From Cricetomys ansorgei (Eukaryota; Chordata; Mammalia; Rodentia; Nesomyidae): a stretch of 64,000 bases of DNA. Both the position numbers and the translations under genes were made by a program. Where the stretch lies: NCBI GenBank assembly GCA_026225945.1, contig JAMJFZ010000175.1, positions 1 to 64,000 of the forward strand, written 5' to 3'. Of the stretch, positions 46,301 to 61,088 are shown one piece after another (position 1 is the stretch's first letter; the number at the start of each line of letters is the position of its first letter). The notes under the pieces were generated by a model. That model did not search any database. It was given only the letters and a program-made list of their open reading frames with translations, and was not told where the DNA came from.

Positions 46301-48798
46301 ACGTATAGGTCTCCGTGTCCAGGCAAATGGGTTGAGTGTGGGTGAGACGGGCCTCCCGAGCTCCCCACCCAAGTTCCTTCACGTCCTGGCATTCAACCTG
46401 AGTCTCAGGATTTTACCCCTCTGCGGTAATTCCAAGTCCGGATGAGTGCTGCCTGCTCTTCTGTTCTCCTGTTTTAGTGGCCTTATAAGGACCATAGGAA
46501 CACGAGGACATGCCTCATGAAAAAAAAAAAGGATGGTTTGGTCATTAGAGGCACAAAAGCTAAAGAGAAAAGGCTGCCTGAACCCTAGAGCGTGCTCTGA
46601 CCCCTAGATCAAGAGATTCAATAGGTTCAAGCTCATGACTCCTGAGGTCTTGGTGTAACCTGCCAAAATATGGCAAAATGCTATTGAGAAAGCCTCTCTC
46701 TCTCTCTCTCTCCCTCTCCCACTCTTTCTCTCTTTTTCTCTCTCTCTCCTCCCACCCCACCCTGATAGATTTTTACTCTATTCCCTAGTCTGGCCTGAAG
46801 TTCCGGGGTCCAAGTTATTCTTTACCACAGCCTTCCAAGTGACTGCAACCACGCCCACGTCCTTCCATGCCCGATTTTCATTTTTAATCTTGGCATTTAA
46901 GAGACAAAGAAAAAAAAAATCTGTGGAAACCTAGCTATCCTTGAGAATACTTAGAAAAGAAATAGGTACACTCCGGGATTCTGTTGACGATAAGAAACGT
47001 CTTGACAGTGCCACCATGAGTCACCAGACCAAAACCCAGAGAAAGGACAGAAAACCCTTGGCTATTTCCAGGGCAAGATGGCAGCTTGAGTTCGCCCCAA
47101 AGCCTGCCCCTTCCACACCAAACCCTGTGTGGAAAGGAGGTATGAAATATTAAAAACATTCAAAGTCAAGGAGGTGATTGCATACATGAGAAACGGAGGG
47201 AAGGAGAAAGGGAAGCATGAGGGTGGACAGGGTAGAAAGGTGCTGTTCTCCAGGCTCTGGGGACAGACTTCAGCTGAGCGAGCAGACAGGGTTGGGGACA
47301 CCTGCCACAGAGTCCCGACAGGGATGCCTGAGGAAGACGTGCCCCGCAGAGGAGCAAAGGCTGAGGTAGAATGATTTGGAGAACAGCTCCCCACCCCTAC
47401 TTGGACTATTGCTTGTGGCTGAAGACACCACAGCACCACCCATTTGAACGATCAAAGCATATGCTGACATCTTGAGACTGACCTGACTTTTAGATCTAAG
47501 AGTCCCTATTTCAATGAGCTGTCCAGCTGTTCATGCCTAGCCCAGAATGCTTTATTAGACATTAAAAAAAATACCATAAAATAAAAAAACCTCAACATTA
47601 GCCAAGGTCATTCTGGGATCATAAAAACAAGATCATTTTGCCATTTATAAACATGTCTACCATCTGGCTAAAATGAGCCAAATCTACTTCACCAATTACA
47701 GAGTTAGCCTTATGTTTGTCTTACTTTTTGTAAATAGGATTTATTGGGCTTTCTAATCACTGATCTGCCATTGTTCGCCAATAGCATCCACCCTAGAGCT
47801 TTCTGGGTTCCTTGTTTCATTCCTTTTGTTTAAAGGTGGTTTCGTGTGCATTTGTGTGTGTGCATGCATGTGTGTGCAGGTGCGTGTGAATATATAGAAG
47901 CCAGAGGTTGATGTCAAGTGTTTTCCCCTTGCTCTCCACCTTCTGAGATAGACTCTCACTGAAACAAGAGCTTCTGACTTTGGCTGGATGGACCGGCCGG
48001 CAACCCCCAGGAGCCCCTGCTTCAGCTTCCCGGGATTGCAGGTGCACACCACTATACTTGGCTTCTTCTGTGGATCCTACAGATCCAAACTTAGGCCCTC
48101 AGGCTTTCAGGGAAAGCACTTTACTGACTAAGCCAGCTTCCCAGCTCAGGCTCTTTCTGAGATGTCCCTGATCCCCTAAGAGCCTGGGTTCTCGACCTGT
48201 GGGCCTTGAACTTTTTTGGTGGGGGGGGTCAAACAATACTTTTACAGGAGTTGCCTAAAACCATCTGCACATCAGATATTTACATAATGATTCATAGCAG
48301 TAACAAAATTACGGTTAAGAGGTAGCAACAAAAACACCTTTATGGTTGGATATCACCACAACACAAGGAACTGTATTAAAGGGTCCCAGCATTAGGAAAG
48401 TTGAGAACTGCTGCAATAGTAGACTGGTAAGCCCAACATTATTTTACTTCCAATTATGTCCCTAATGGTCTTCAGGGGGCCGATATCAACATTTTAAGAC
48501 AAACTTATACCACACTGTGACTTGGAGCACCAGCCTAAATCATAAGTGCAGTGCTCCATTTGATGCTGCTCACCTGACATGGGACAGAACCAAGAGAGTC
48601 TTCCAAGCTTCTAGTTCGTGAAGCAGGAATAAGGGGGTTTTCATGGCCAGGCGGTGGTGGCGCAGGCCTTTAATCCCAGCACTGGGAGGCAGAGGCAGGT
48701 GGATCTCTGTGAGTTCAAGGCCAGCCTGGTCTACAGAGTGAGTTCCAGAACAGCCAGAGTTACAACAGAGGAACCCTGTCTGGAAAAACCAAAGAGAC

Positions 48799-48849
<51 letters not shown>

Positions 48850-49314
48850 TGTCAGCCCTCCTAGCCTCTTAAGAGAATAGATTTAGTGGAGAAGGAAAGG
48901 GCCTAGTGTCAAACCGTTTACTACTTAGCTAGGCTGCTATAAGAAAATCCCAGGGCTTGGACGATGACTCAGTTGGTAAGGAGCTCACTGTACAAGTGTG
49001 AGGGTCTGAATGTGACCCCCAGAACCCACATAAAGAAAGCCGAGCTTGGTGGAGCATGGAGGCACAGGTTTGTGATCCCAGCACTGTGGAGGTGGAGACG
49101 TGCAGATTGCTGCGGCTCACCTTGCTGCCAGCCAGCCCGGCCTCTAGCTCAGCCTGCTGGGCTTCAGGCAAAAGACAGACCTAGTCTCTAAATTCAGTGT
49201 GCAGCCTCTGGTGAACAACAGTCAAGGTTGAGTTCTGGCCTCCATACACACATGCACACATTCATACAAGCAAAGCTGCACCAGTACACACATACATACA
49301 TGGATCACACATGT

Positions 49315-49355
<41 letters not shown>

Positions 49356-52300
49356 CCCTGTGGTAAACCAATATGGCTCAGGGAAGGTAGAATTAATTTC
49401 TCTCTCCCTGTGTTCATTCAGGAACCTGTTTCTTTCTTTATATTATCCCCTTGGGACCATTTCCTCATCCACATGGTACAAGATAGGAGGGGACAGTGGG
49501 TGACACCCTGTCTTCTGTTCACTCTACTCTGCCTCTGACTCCAGAAGGTTCTGTACTCCACGTCTGATTCCCACTTCCTGTTTGCTCAGATTCAGAGCGA
49601 TTACCTGGAGGATTAAAGAGCCATCTGCTTCATCGCAAAGGCCAGGCGTGAGTTTCTCTTGGCAGCACAAATTCCTCAAGAACGCAGAGGGCGCTTGCTG
49701 TGTTTGCCTCTCAACCTCTCTATGTCTCGGTAGATATCTAGACGCAGATTTAAGTCTGGAATTTTCTAAATGACCTTCTATGGCTTCCCTACGCCTTCCC
49801 TGCCCCTTCATTTGATGGTGGCCATTTTGAAGTGATCTACAACAGCTGACTTGAGTGGAGTGGCTCTTTGACTCCTTCCCCTCAGTCCTCCAGGCTCTCG
49901 GCAGCCTTTTCACCCGTGGCTAGGCCTAAACCCCTGCCAGACCCTGAAGCTGCACTGAATGCAATGTACACTTCCCCTCGAGGAGCTTCAGAGTGCCTTT
50001 GGCTGTTCACTGATGGATAGTCCCCACCAAGGAATATGACCAAATATAATTTGTCAAACTCAATCTTCTTCAGAAAGTCTGCCCCTTCCTACATGTTCAC
50101 CAGAGTTTACTGAGTGTCCTTGTATTTCCATGCCTCTTCCAAACTGGGTAGAACTTGCTTCCTTTCTTGATAGTATACACTGGAGTCTCCATGCTGGTGT
50201 GGTTAGCCGGTTCCCGGATACCAGTGAGTTCAGAGACGACTGCTCTACTGTGCCGCTTTCATCTTTCGCAAATCGCTTTGTTTTCTGTTGTTTTCTTTAG
50301 ACAGGCTCTCTCTGTGTAGCGCTGGCTGGCTTGGAGCTTGATACATAGCCCAGGCTAACCTTGAACTCACAAAACTGCCTCCCGAGTATGAGAATTAAGG
50401 GATATGCCACCATGCACAGTATCGTATCTATTTTTCTTATGAAATTTTCTTTTTCTTATGGGCAGGCATATGAAAGTTCCTAGAATAGCATAGTCTGCTG
50501 ACTTCTCATGTGGTCGCATTCTCTCTCTCTCTGTTACTTTTACCTTTACCCATGACGTCCATAATGTCCACCAGTGACACCTAATCACACTCATGCCATC
50601 AGATCCAGCAGTTTGGAGCCAGAGTTAGTTTCCAGCTTTTAAGTTTTTGTCGTGAAAGTCTTTCACTGTTTCTTATACACAAAGGTGTTCTGCATTTGCT
50701 CTTATTAACTTCAGAGCTTTATCTATCACATTTAAGTGTTTATTCACTGGCTTCACATACCATGAGAAAATGTCTGAGATAATTAACATACAAAGAAACA
50801 AGCTAGTGGTGGTGCACGCCTTTAATCCCGGGACTCGGGAGACAGAGGCAGGTGGATCTCTGTGAGTTCAAGGCCAATCTCTTCTACGTAAGTGAGTTCC
50901 AGGCTATCCAGGGTTGCATAGTGGAACCTTGTCAAAAGGAAAAAAAAGAAAGAGAGAAAGAAAGGGAGGTGGGGGAATTGGGTTGTTCGAACTCAATTCT
51001 GAAGGCTTCATCTAGCATCATATGGCCCATTGTGTTCAGCCTCTAACAAGATCAGCACAACCCAATGGGAGCACATGGCAGAGGGAACTGCCCACCTTGT
51101 GAGGGCACAGGAAGACACCTGTGCACCACGTGTGTGAGGGCACCTATGGAGGCCAGGGGACGGCATCAGAGAGGTGGCGCCTCTCTTCCACCATGGCCTG
51201 AGGTTGCCCACGAGCCCCATAGCTCCCGAGGTTCTGCAACACCTCATAGTGCCACCCTAGGGACAGAGCCTTTAGCACATCGGCTTTTGAGGAACCTCAT
51301 TCAAACCACAGTCTTCAGTCTAGCTGGAATCTAGCTTTATATGACAAACGAAGCAGGAATGTGCTTTACCAGCATTATTCTGTCTTTGTTCACTGCTTTT
51401 TATTGCCACCTCTATCAAACAGTCAATCCAGTGTATCCAGAGGGTGACCACAGAGTCCCTTAATAGGCTCATGGACCGATTGGTATGTTCAGGTGCTGAT
51501 ATCACAGTCCTAGCAAGTTCTGGGTATTTATTTATTTAGATCGTCTACAAATATCCTTGTTTTGCATTGCGACCCACGATGACTAAACCCTCTACTACCA
51601 GCCCATTGGAAAAAGACACACTGATCTCCCTTTCTGCTAGTTACCTCTAACAGCTGTGCACTGTGGCTGTTCCGAATCTCCTTCCCTGGGGTAAACAAAG
51701 CTGTCAAGCTACAGCCCCAAATGTGCAGTTATTTTTTTGAGTAGTCTTGATATTGTTCCCTTTAAACAGCACACATCTCCTTAGCCTGAGCGGAAGATGT
51801 CAGATCAATGTCAAGTAGATCTCTACTGTAAACATCAAACCAGGACACTCACAGGTCATTTTAGAAAACTGGACAATGGTAACACTCCTATTCTCTGTCC
51901 TTAGATTAGAAGATTTTTTTTTTACCTTTGATGTTTTACAGAGACAGAATTTAGTTGAAACTGTCCCTGTTACCCCTATGGTACTAGTTCAGAAACATTT
52001 TACTGAGCTTCCAACAGTTTTTGATGGAACTGATTGAGAGAATAATGGACAATTCCTGGCTAACCAACTTGCTGAAAAAGGGAACTGGTCTATCAGGCTG
52101 ATCCAGAGAGCTTGGCCCTGCTCCTCAGGCTGCTGGGCATCAAAGTTCAAGGTTTATTATCACCCAGCTGCCAGGATCCCCACATCACCACACAACCTCA
52201 GAGGTCCCTCCTATCCATGGCGTTGCAACCTAAGCCTTCCAGTGAGCGTCTGAGCCACAAAGAGGACCAAACTATGTTTTTACTCTATGTGCATACCCAC

Positions 52301-54711
52301 AGCAAAGTTTAATTTAGATATATTAAAGATTAACAGCATCTAATATAATAATTACAGTGGTATACTGTAACTCTTACAAAGTTATTCAGAACTTGAAGCT
52401 TAATTCTGCAATTTTCTATTTTCTAATTTGCAGACTGCAGCCAGCCAAGGGCAACTGAAACTAAGGGGATCCAAACAACATACAAGGGGAACATTCAAAT
52501 CCGTATGTAGGAAATTACCTCTGGGGCTGGAGAGATGACGCAATGGTTAAAAGCACTTGCTCTCGCAGCGGACCCGGTTTCAGTTCTCAGGCTCATGGCC
52601 GTCTGTCACTCCAGTTCTAGGGCTTCTGAAGCTGTCCCCAGGCCTCCGCAGGCACCTGCACACACACGGCGCACATACACTTACACCAGCACACACACAG
52701 AGTTGAACACGGTAATTGGGGCATGTGGCTGTCTTTACTTCTTCTTGAAGCCCTACTAAGACCCTAAAAGTGAGAAGCTTCGCAGTGAAGAAAAGAGAGG
52801 GGTTGCAGCAGAATTTCTCTAAGACGGAAAGAATGCAGAGAAGTTATAGCAGACAAGGTTGCTGCTTTCATCTCAGAACACGAGATGGGTAAAGTCAGAA
52901 GCTGGCAGCTGGCATACAAGGGCTGAGTTAGCCAGGCAGAGAAATCAAAGCCCACAGGGGAGGAAGGGCCAAGAAGAGCCAAGGTCTCAGGACGAAAGCT
53001 CCAGGTCTGGACGTAAGGCTAATGTGTGCATTAGCACCCCCTCTGCTGTAAGAGCAGACAGGAGGCAGTGCAGACTGGCCCCAGTGTGGGAGGGGAGAGA
53101 CAGTAAGAAGTGATACGGTTTGGGGTATATTTTAAGAAGAACCTCATAATGATGTGAAACAGAGAGAACGAAGACAAAGAATGACATCTCAGATCTCTGA
53201 CCCACACAACAGGCAGTGAAAAGATGGGACTGACATCAGTTGAAAAGAGACCTACAGGAACCAGGGAGGCCAGGAGTTCCAGTATAGACATTAAGTTTGA
53301 AGTGCCTATTGAACTGGCAGGGAACAATGCTAAGCATTTATCGTTATTGTCTTGGTCAGGAAACGTGTCTGCTCTCTACTTCAGACTGTATCTTCACTTT
53401 CCTCCCAGTCATTTGTCTTCTAAGCATCCTTAAAAAGATGGTCTGGGACATAGAAATACTAAAGACGGATAAACTGCCTTGACCCCTATCGGGTCTTTAC
53501 CTGGAAAGACCCTTTCAGTTACTTTTCTGGTGCTGTGGGGAAATTTATAGAGGAAAGATTGATTTTATTTCCACGTATGTTTCCAGAGGGTTAGAGTCCA
53601 TGATGGTGAAGAAGGCATGGTAGCAGGTAGAGGAGCAGGCAGCTGGCTGATCACATTTCCATCCGCACACAGGAAGCAGAGCCAGTGAACAGGATCCCAC
53701 CCCCAGTGACTTCACCTCCTGAAGGCTCTATAACCTCTCCAAACAGCACCATCGCCGGGGCAATCAGATGTTCAAACACACGGGCCTGTGGGGGACATTT
53801 CTCATATGAATGACCACAGCTGCTGTCCAGTTATCCTCTATGATGAACATGGCCTACCTGAGTGAATGCCAGCTGTCTAATCCATGTCCTCAGAGGAATT
53901 AAGTCAGCCTGTCCTAGTGGAGTCAGCTATGGCCCAGGGTTTTAGCAGAACAGATCTCATAACCCGTCAGTGTCTACCTTAGAAATGTAAGAGTGTACTC
54001 TGTCAGTTCTTAAGTCAAACCCTAACCTAGGTGGAACAGCAACTGCACAGAGTAGGGGTCTGGACGGATCCACTCATCCTTAACGGGACTGGTGAATTAA
54101 GGTGGACTAAGTGTCTATCGGAACCCACTCGTGTTCCCTAAACATTTCCACGGTGTTTAAGACCATCTTAAGGGTGAAGTCACAATGTTCTAGGAAACCA
54201 AAAGAGGTTCCGCTTCTGTGTCACGGAGAATATAACACTTCTGGAAACAGAGTACTTAACATTCTGTTCCCAACCTCAGAAAGATCAACAACAGGCCAGA
54301 GAGTTCAGGTGAACAATGACTTGGCGGTCCAGTTAGCTAGGAAACCGTGAAAGTCCCAAACATCTGGAGGGTCCACCTGGAACTCGGTCCAGATTGTCCA
54401 CGGCCCCAGCTACTTCACGGTTAGCCGCTTTACAGAACGGGTCAGAGCTGTCTGGCCGAGGATAGCTACCTTCGTGAGGCCACGTCACATGATTCCCTCC
54501 TTCAGCAAGACTTCAGGGCAATTCTGAAAGGCACAGCCTCCATACCCTCCGTCCTTCACACCTTCACGCTCTACAGCAGCCATCTGCAGGCGCTGAGCCG
54601 TGACTTTGAGTCTCCGTGCCCCCTTCCAGTGGTAATGACTTCACTTCATACCCTAGCAGTCCTCACACGCCAGACCTTCTGTCTGGATGGGTGAAATGAA
54701 AGAGACAAAGG

Positions 54712-54747
<36 letters not shown>

Positions 54748-56389
54748 GTGTCACGTGCCCATGTGTGGAGACTAGAGGTTGACTTCAGTTATCTTTTATT
54801 GACCTCCACCTTAATTTTTGAGACAGGCTTTTACACTGAACCTATAGCTCATCTTTCGGCTAGACTGGTTGTCCAGAGAGTGCCGGGATCCAGTCTCCTC
54901 CACCGAGCAATGGGTGAGGGCCACCGTGCCTGGCTTTTATGTGTGTTCTGAATATCCAAACTCAGGTCCTCTTGCTTGCGTAGCAAGTGCTTTGCCACTG
55001 AGCCCTCTCCCCAGCCCCAATGAGACCAGAACATTCTCATCAAACTTCAATTTGAATCCCATCGAGCCTCCCCTTTAATGTAATCTCTGCAACCAGACAG
55101 TCCTTCACAGCAGAATAACCCTGCTCAAAACACCAAGAAGCCCGTCAGGAGATAATCTAACACAGTCTTCAGATGAGCCTGGTGGGCATGTACTTGAAGG
55201 TACTTCCCTGGTACTGAAATGACGTCCTTCAATGCAGGCCATCCCAACACAGGTGTACTGAGTTTAAATTATATCGTTCGTACCTTAGATTTTTAAAAAG
55301 ATACCTATTTTTTCTATAAGTATCTCTGAAACCCCAATGTCTGCCTCCAGCAGACAACACTCCTCCTCATTTCAGACAAACCTTGGCATGTCCATGTTTT
55401 AACTGCGTACTGTGGCCCTTGGCATTGGCCAGTTCTTCAGCTTTCAGCCTGGGGTATGAGACAACGGACCCTGAAGACTTGGTGGCTCTCGGGAACTACT
55501 GGAGGCCAGGGTTCTGCTCTCTGGCTTCTGTCAGCCTTTTGCCAGATCTCTGCTCTGTGGAAGTCTCTTCTTCATCTTCTCTTCTTGCCCTGACTACTCT
55601 CAAACCGCTCGGCTCCTCCTGCCGATGTCAGTGGAGAGTCAGTCAGAGACTGGGAAGAGCTGGGCCATTCACTCAAGCCAGAATCCCTGCAGGTTGATCT
55701 CCTGATGGGATCAGCAGGGAGTCTCAGGCCACCTGCTATGAGGTGCCAGAATGCCACCATTAGATGTGTGGGCCACTGTGTTAGTGCCTTTAAGGCTTCC
55801 ACAGGGAACCACATATTTAGGGGTCAAGTGGCCCAGCTAAGGCCTCTGGTCTAGCTTCAGCAATCAAGGAGTAGTTGTCTGGGCTTTGCACTATGAGCCT
55901 GGGCCTGGGCTTCAGGAACTAGCTCCCATTTGGCAGACTGGCTGTCCCAATTCGGTATGGTGCATGGAAAACAGGCACCAGAGTTGAGATCACCTCGTCT
56001 ATCAAGCTGCTGCAGATGCTTTTCTACTCTAAAGCCGGGGGCCCAAGAACACAGGCTGTTCAAGAACCCATCAACAGGATGGGAAGCAGTATCAGATACA
56101 GGGGTCGCACCCAAGGGTATTCGGTTTGCATAGCACCCCAGGCTGTTCCAGGAAGTAGGAGTCTAGCCGCGAAGGGATCTTCAGCTGTCAGGACACCTGG
56201 CAGTGCAGGTGCCAATGGAGTCGAGTCGCCCCACCTAGGACGGATGCCACTGCCCAAGAGGGCACGTGTTCACTTGTCAAGCCACCAAGCAGGGTGAGTG
56301 CACCCATACATTCGGGATCCTACAGTATTTCTTCAAGCAAGCCAGAGATCTTTTGATAACAGGATGAGGAAGAAAAGCGTACTTTACAA

Positions 56390-56408
56390 CGGCGACCTCT
56401 GGTGGTCA
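56390..56408 (-). promoter_or_regulatory. CTCF-like motif, minus orientation (copy 2)
   Basis: The core is identical to that at 25760-25778 although an indel occurs just beside it, after ggtggtcagc. Confidence 0.4.
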
Positions 56409-56608
56409 GCATGATGACCTGCAGGTTTGTGAGAGGCTGAAGCAGAAAAGGTGGACAGCGCCTGAAGAAGGACCCCAAAAGTTGTCTTCTGTCCTCCACA
56501 CGCATGCCCACAAATGTGCACACAACTCACATACACAATAAGTGCATGAGTGGTTGAATGAATGAACACATAGATGATACATAGACACACATACCCACGT
56601 AGGACTTG

Positions 56609-58112
56609 GCACCTTGCTCCCCAGGGGGTACTCTGCTTCTCTGTCAGAGCCTCAGAACGTTGGTGTCGCTGGTCTCTGCCACCACTTTGCCAAGCATGGC
56701 CCCGAAGGTGGCTGTATTGTCAGTGGTTTGCATGGGGTTGCTGCTGTCCAGGGCACTGTGGAGACTGACATCTTTGTCTTCCAGCAAGTGATCGTAGCCA
56801 TCAGTCTCAGCCTCCAGTTTGACCTTGATGCTCACAGGGCCTGGGACTCCCGGGTACTGTACTGGATACACTCCAGTGCTGACCCTCTGTCCAGGTCTGT
56901 GTCAGCTCCAGCTCCAGGTGCAGCAAGACTTAGTTGGGCTGCACGGCATAACAGGCCTCCACATCCCTCAGACTGTTCTCTGAGCAGGTCTTCAGATTCC
57001 TCATGGAGTCCTGGTTGATCTTCATCCAAGGCCTTGAAGGAACATCTCATCTCTGTGATTGCCATTTTGGAATCTCTGATCTAGGAAGTCTGAGTGATGA
57101 CCTCTGTGGCACTGTCCTCAATATCCTGGGACCAGTGCCTGTCCAGTTTCTTTCAGTTCTGCTAAGCCAGCTGTCATACCGAGTCCTGATGTCACCATGA
57201 TCTTGTTCAGGGTATGAGATCTGGGGTCATCAATTCCCACGCTCAACCCAGAACCGGCAACCTAGGCTGTGTTAGCCACTTTTCTACAGGTGTGATAAAG
57301 CACCATGACTAACACAACTTATAGAAAAGTTTGTTTGAGCTTTCAGTTCCAGAGGGATAAGAGTTCATCTCGGGGGCAAAGCGGCAAGAGCAGAGAGCTA
57401 AGCACTCACTCCGTCAAGTGCAAGCATGAAGCAGAGACAGCAAACTGGAAGTAGAGTGAAGCTTTAAGCTCTCAAAGTCCACTCTCAGTAACATACCTTT
57501 CCCAGCAAGACTGTACCTCCTAAATCTCTCCCAACAGCTCTACCATCTGGGGATCAAGTGTTCAAATTCCAGAGCCCATGGTGGATATTTCTGATTTAAA
57601 CCACCTCATGGGTTCCAGGCCTTCGACTCCTCCAATCCTTATCTCTATGGCTCTGTTTCATGAACATCAGCTCCTCTCTGAGAGCGTTGGTTTCCATCTC
57701 TAGCTGCAGCCTCCTGGTGTTGATGTCACCATTGACCTTTCAGGGTCCACGGGTGCCAATCTTCAGACTGGTACATGGCCAGTTCTGCCTCGCACTTGAC
57801 TCTAAAGTCCTCAACAGCAAGGTGAGCATCGTTGATCTGCAGACAACGTGGGCATTGTCCACAGAATTCACCAAGGTCTGGACCCTTGAGTACTCAATGG
57901 TCCTGAAGTACTGCCCCCAGTTCCTAACCCCTGACACTCCTTCTTCTCCAGATGCTCCTAGAGTTTGTCCTCAGTCTCCTGGTTTCTCACTCTGTCCAGG
58001 TAGGAAGCAAGGTGGTTGTTTGGATCTTTTATGGTCTTTTGATCTGGATGCTACCTAGTCCCAGGATCTGTCCACCCTGAGCCATCCCAGATACTGCTGG
58101 AGCAAGACATGG
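56609..58112 (-). pseudogene. Krt18-ps: Keratin-18 processed pseudogene (copy 2), split by the same repeat
   Basis: This is the same retrocopy carried along by the segmental duplication, with the same internal insertion (57268-57612). The tail reads VVAETSDTNVLRL, one base different in phase from copy 1, where the final residues are frameshifted. It is not independently retroposed, because flanks and lesions are shared. Confidence 0.9.
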
Positions 58113-60376
58113 AGGTCTAAGTAAATTTAAGTATATACTTGGCTTTTTGTCCCCTTAGGGAAGCCAGTAGATGAATTTATTATATGGTTCTCCAATTTAA
58201 CCAGTGTTTGTGGTGCTGGGGATCAAACTCAGAGCTCTGCACATACTAGGCAAGCACTCTGCTACCCAGCTGTGTCCCTGGGCCCTAAGGCTTCTTACAG
58301 TCCGATGTTTATAAAGAGATTATACTCATTTAGCTTACATGCAATGCAATGTGCCCTCAGTGCAGCACAGACCCTCTTTTGGCATAAAATATAGCATTAA
58401 ACTTAAAAAAAAATTTCTCATCCTCGTCTGTTGATAAATTAGACCACCACACACAAACGGTTTTTCATGACGGACCAGTGTTGCCATCCCGCTCAACCTG
58501 GGCCATCTCTCTAGCCGTAAAACAATCAAATCATCGAGCATTGTTGATTTAGAAGGCCTCTATGGTCTGAGAGTTCTCCAAATTGCCTCCATCTGTGGGA
58601 AATTAATCATTGGATTGAATTCTCTCTTCTATTTACCAAAGAAGTGTTCACTGCCGAAAAATCTGAAGTCGCATGGAGGAATACAATGCCTGCTTCAAGA
58701 GAGCTTTTCTGTATATCATTTCTTCACATACATTGATTCAGCTGCCAGAGCAATACACTCCTGGCCTTTTTAATTAACTGTAAGAATCTTTGAAAGTTCT
58801 GATTAGGCACAGGCAAGTGAGAAAATTACAGAATACTTGCACAGAAATGCTGAATTTGAGTGCCTATCTTGTTAATACTAAGAGCTTTTTTTTATTATAT
58901 CTGACAAAACTTATGATGTGTAATAACAGATTTGAGAAGATATGTTATATACCATTGGAACTATGTAGAAAGTCTTGACCAATCAAATACAGAGATATTT
59001 TATTTGGCCTTGGTACAGAGTGAGAATGAATATTTACTAAATGCAGCTTCTACTTTAAGTATACATATTCCCCGAAGAAGGTGGGTTATCATGGGGCATT
59101 TAGAAGCTGGAAGCAGATAAGTTTTGAAAGGTCAACTTGAGCTCACTGGTTCAAGACCTCAAAGGCATGTCAGTGATATGGGTGGCTGTGGGTCAGGGAA
59201 AATAAGACCAAAATATGTTGCAAGGAGGAAGAGGACAATCACCCCTCCTCCTGTCTGTACACAGTGTCCTCATTAATTGTGGGTCAATTGGTAGAACACA
59301 TCTGTGTTTGCCAGGGGTTACTTCAAATCACATACATGGTCTTGATTCTGAAATCAGAGTGTCCACTAATGGATATCCCACATTGTGAAGATAAATCTCC
59401 CTTACCCTGGGAGAAGATCACCATGGCTTTGAGGGAGTGTCATTTTCTCTGGTCCACACTACTCCTCTGCTCTTCCCATGAGCACCATCTGGGATGGAGT
59501 GCAGAGAGAGAGAAGAAACAATTCAGACAAAAAGGTTTTTATGTAGTTGATGTGACGGCAAGATGACTTGGTCTCCATTGGACGCGGAAGGTTTGGGATG
59601 GAGTTGCTGCTCTTTTAGCAGGTGCAGGTAGTTGCAGGCACTTTAGTAGGGACAGAGGTCAAAGGGCGAAGTAGGCTAGCCTAGCTACTCAACTAGCTCC
59701 AGGAATTCACCTGTGTCTGCCTCCTATCTGCCCTTGGGGTTGGGGTTACAGGTGTGCCCCAACAAGCCTGGTCTGGGGAATCCAAACTCAGGCACTCACA
59801 CCTGTGAAGTAAGCGCTCTGCCAACTGAGGCAGCTCCCCGGCCTGTGGGGGTTTTAAATGCCCCAGACCCACACCAAGCATCCTCCTTTAAAAAAAAAAA
59901 AATCACGTATTAGCCGGGCAGTGGTGGCACACAACTTTAATCCCAGCATTCAGAAAGCAGAGACAGCTGGATCTCTGTGAGTTCAAGGCCAGCCTGGTCT
60001 ACAGAGTGAGTTCCAGGACAGCCAGAGTCACAACAGAGAAACCCTGTCTCAAAAAAAAAAGGGGGGCGGGAGAGAAAAAACTCATTTATTATGATTGTGC
60101 CTACGAGAGCGCATGCGCCACAGCGTGAATGTGGAGGGCACGCGACAATTCTGTGGAGTCCATCGTCTTCCACCTTTATGCAGATTCCTGGGCACTGAAC
60201 TCACTCAGATCATCAGATTTGTACAGCAAGCACCCTTTACTTGCCCAGCCATCTTGTCTGCCCAGGAATCTCTGATTTTAGAGGTGAAAATAGATATTCT
60301 TTAATTAACTAATTCTCTGATTTCAACTAGTAATTAAAGAAGACCCCCTCTTCCTTCCTTCCTTCCTTTCTTCCTT

Positions 60377-60425
<49 letters not shown>

Positions 60426-61073
60426 TCCAACTCCGGCTGTCCTGGCACATACTCTGTAGAGCACCTCTGCCTCCAGCACCGGAATTAAATGTGAGCGCCA
60501 CCACTGCCCAGCTTCAATTTCCCACAATTCCTAACACCTATATAGAGGCTTACAACCATCTGTAACTCCAGTTCCAGAGGCTGTAATGCCCTCTTCTGGC
60601 CTTTATGGGCACTGCATGCACACAGTGCACAAACACGCACAAGGCAAAATCACGCACACACACACAAAAACATTTTTAAAGAGGTAAATTCTCTCTAAAC
60701 TTACCTTGCACAAAAATTCTTCCTCCAGGACATGTGCTGTGGAGAAGTACTTATTTTTGAGTAGTTTAAAAGTTCAAAACTATTCAAAAAGCAAAATACT
60801 ACTCTTTCCTGGGGGTGGGAGTCCTCTTTCTTCTGAGATATAAATCCTTCACCCAATCCTAGGCCAGGCTTTTTTGGAAAACACACCTCCAACATGCTGT
60901 ATTACAAGTACCTGGAAGCTTCTGTTCACCCATGTTTACCCCAAAATTATGACCTTCCTGAGGGCCAGATTCACCCTGTTGCACAATTGCTCCACATGTG
61001 CTGCGTGTGCAACCTGCCAGGTGCACACAGAAAGAGCAGACAGAAGAGAAGAGAAGCGTCTTCCCTCTCCTGC

Positions 61074-61088
61074 TCACTAGGTGGCGCT
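61074..61088 (+). promoter_or_regulatory. CTCF-like motif, plus orientation (copy 2)
   Basis: The core is identical to that at 30437-30451. Confidence 0.45.
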
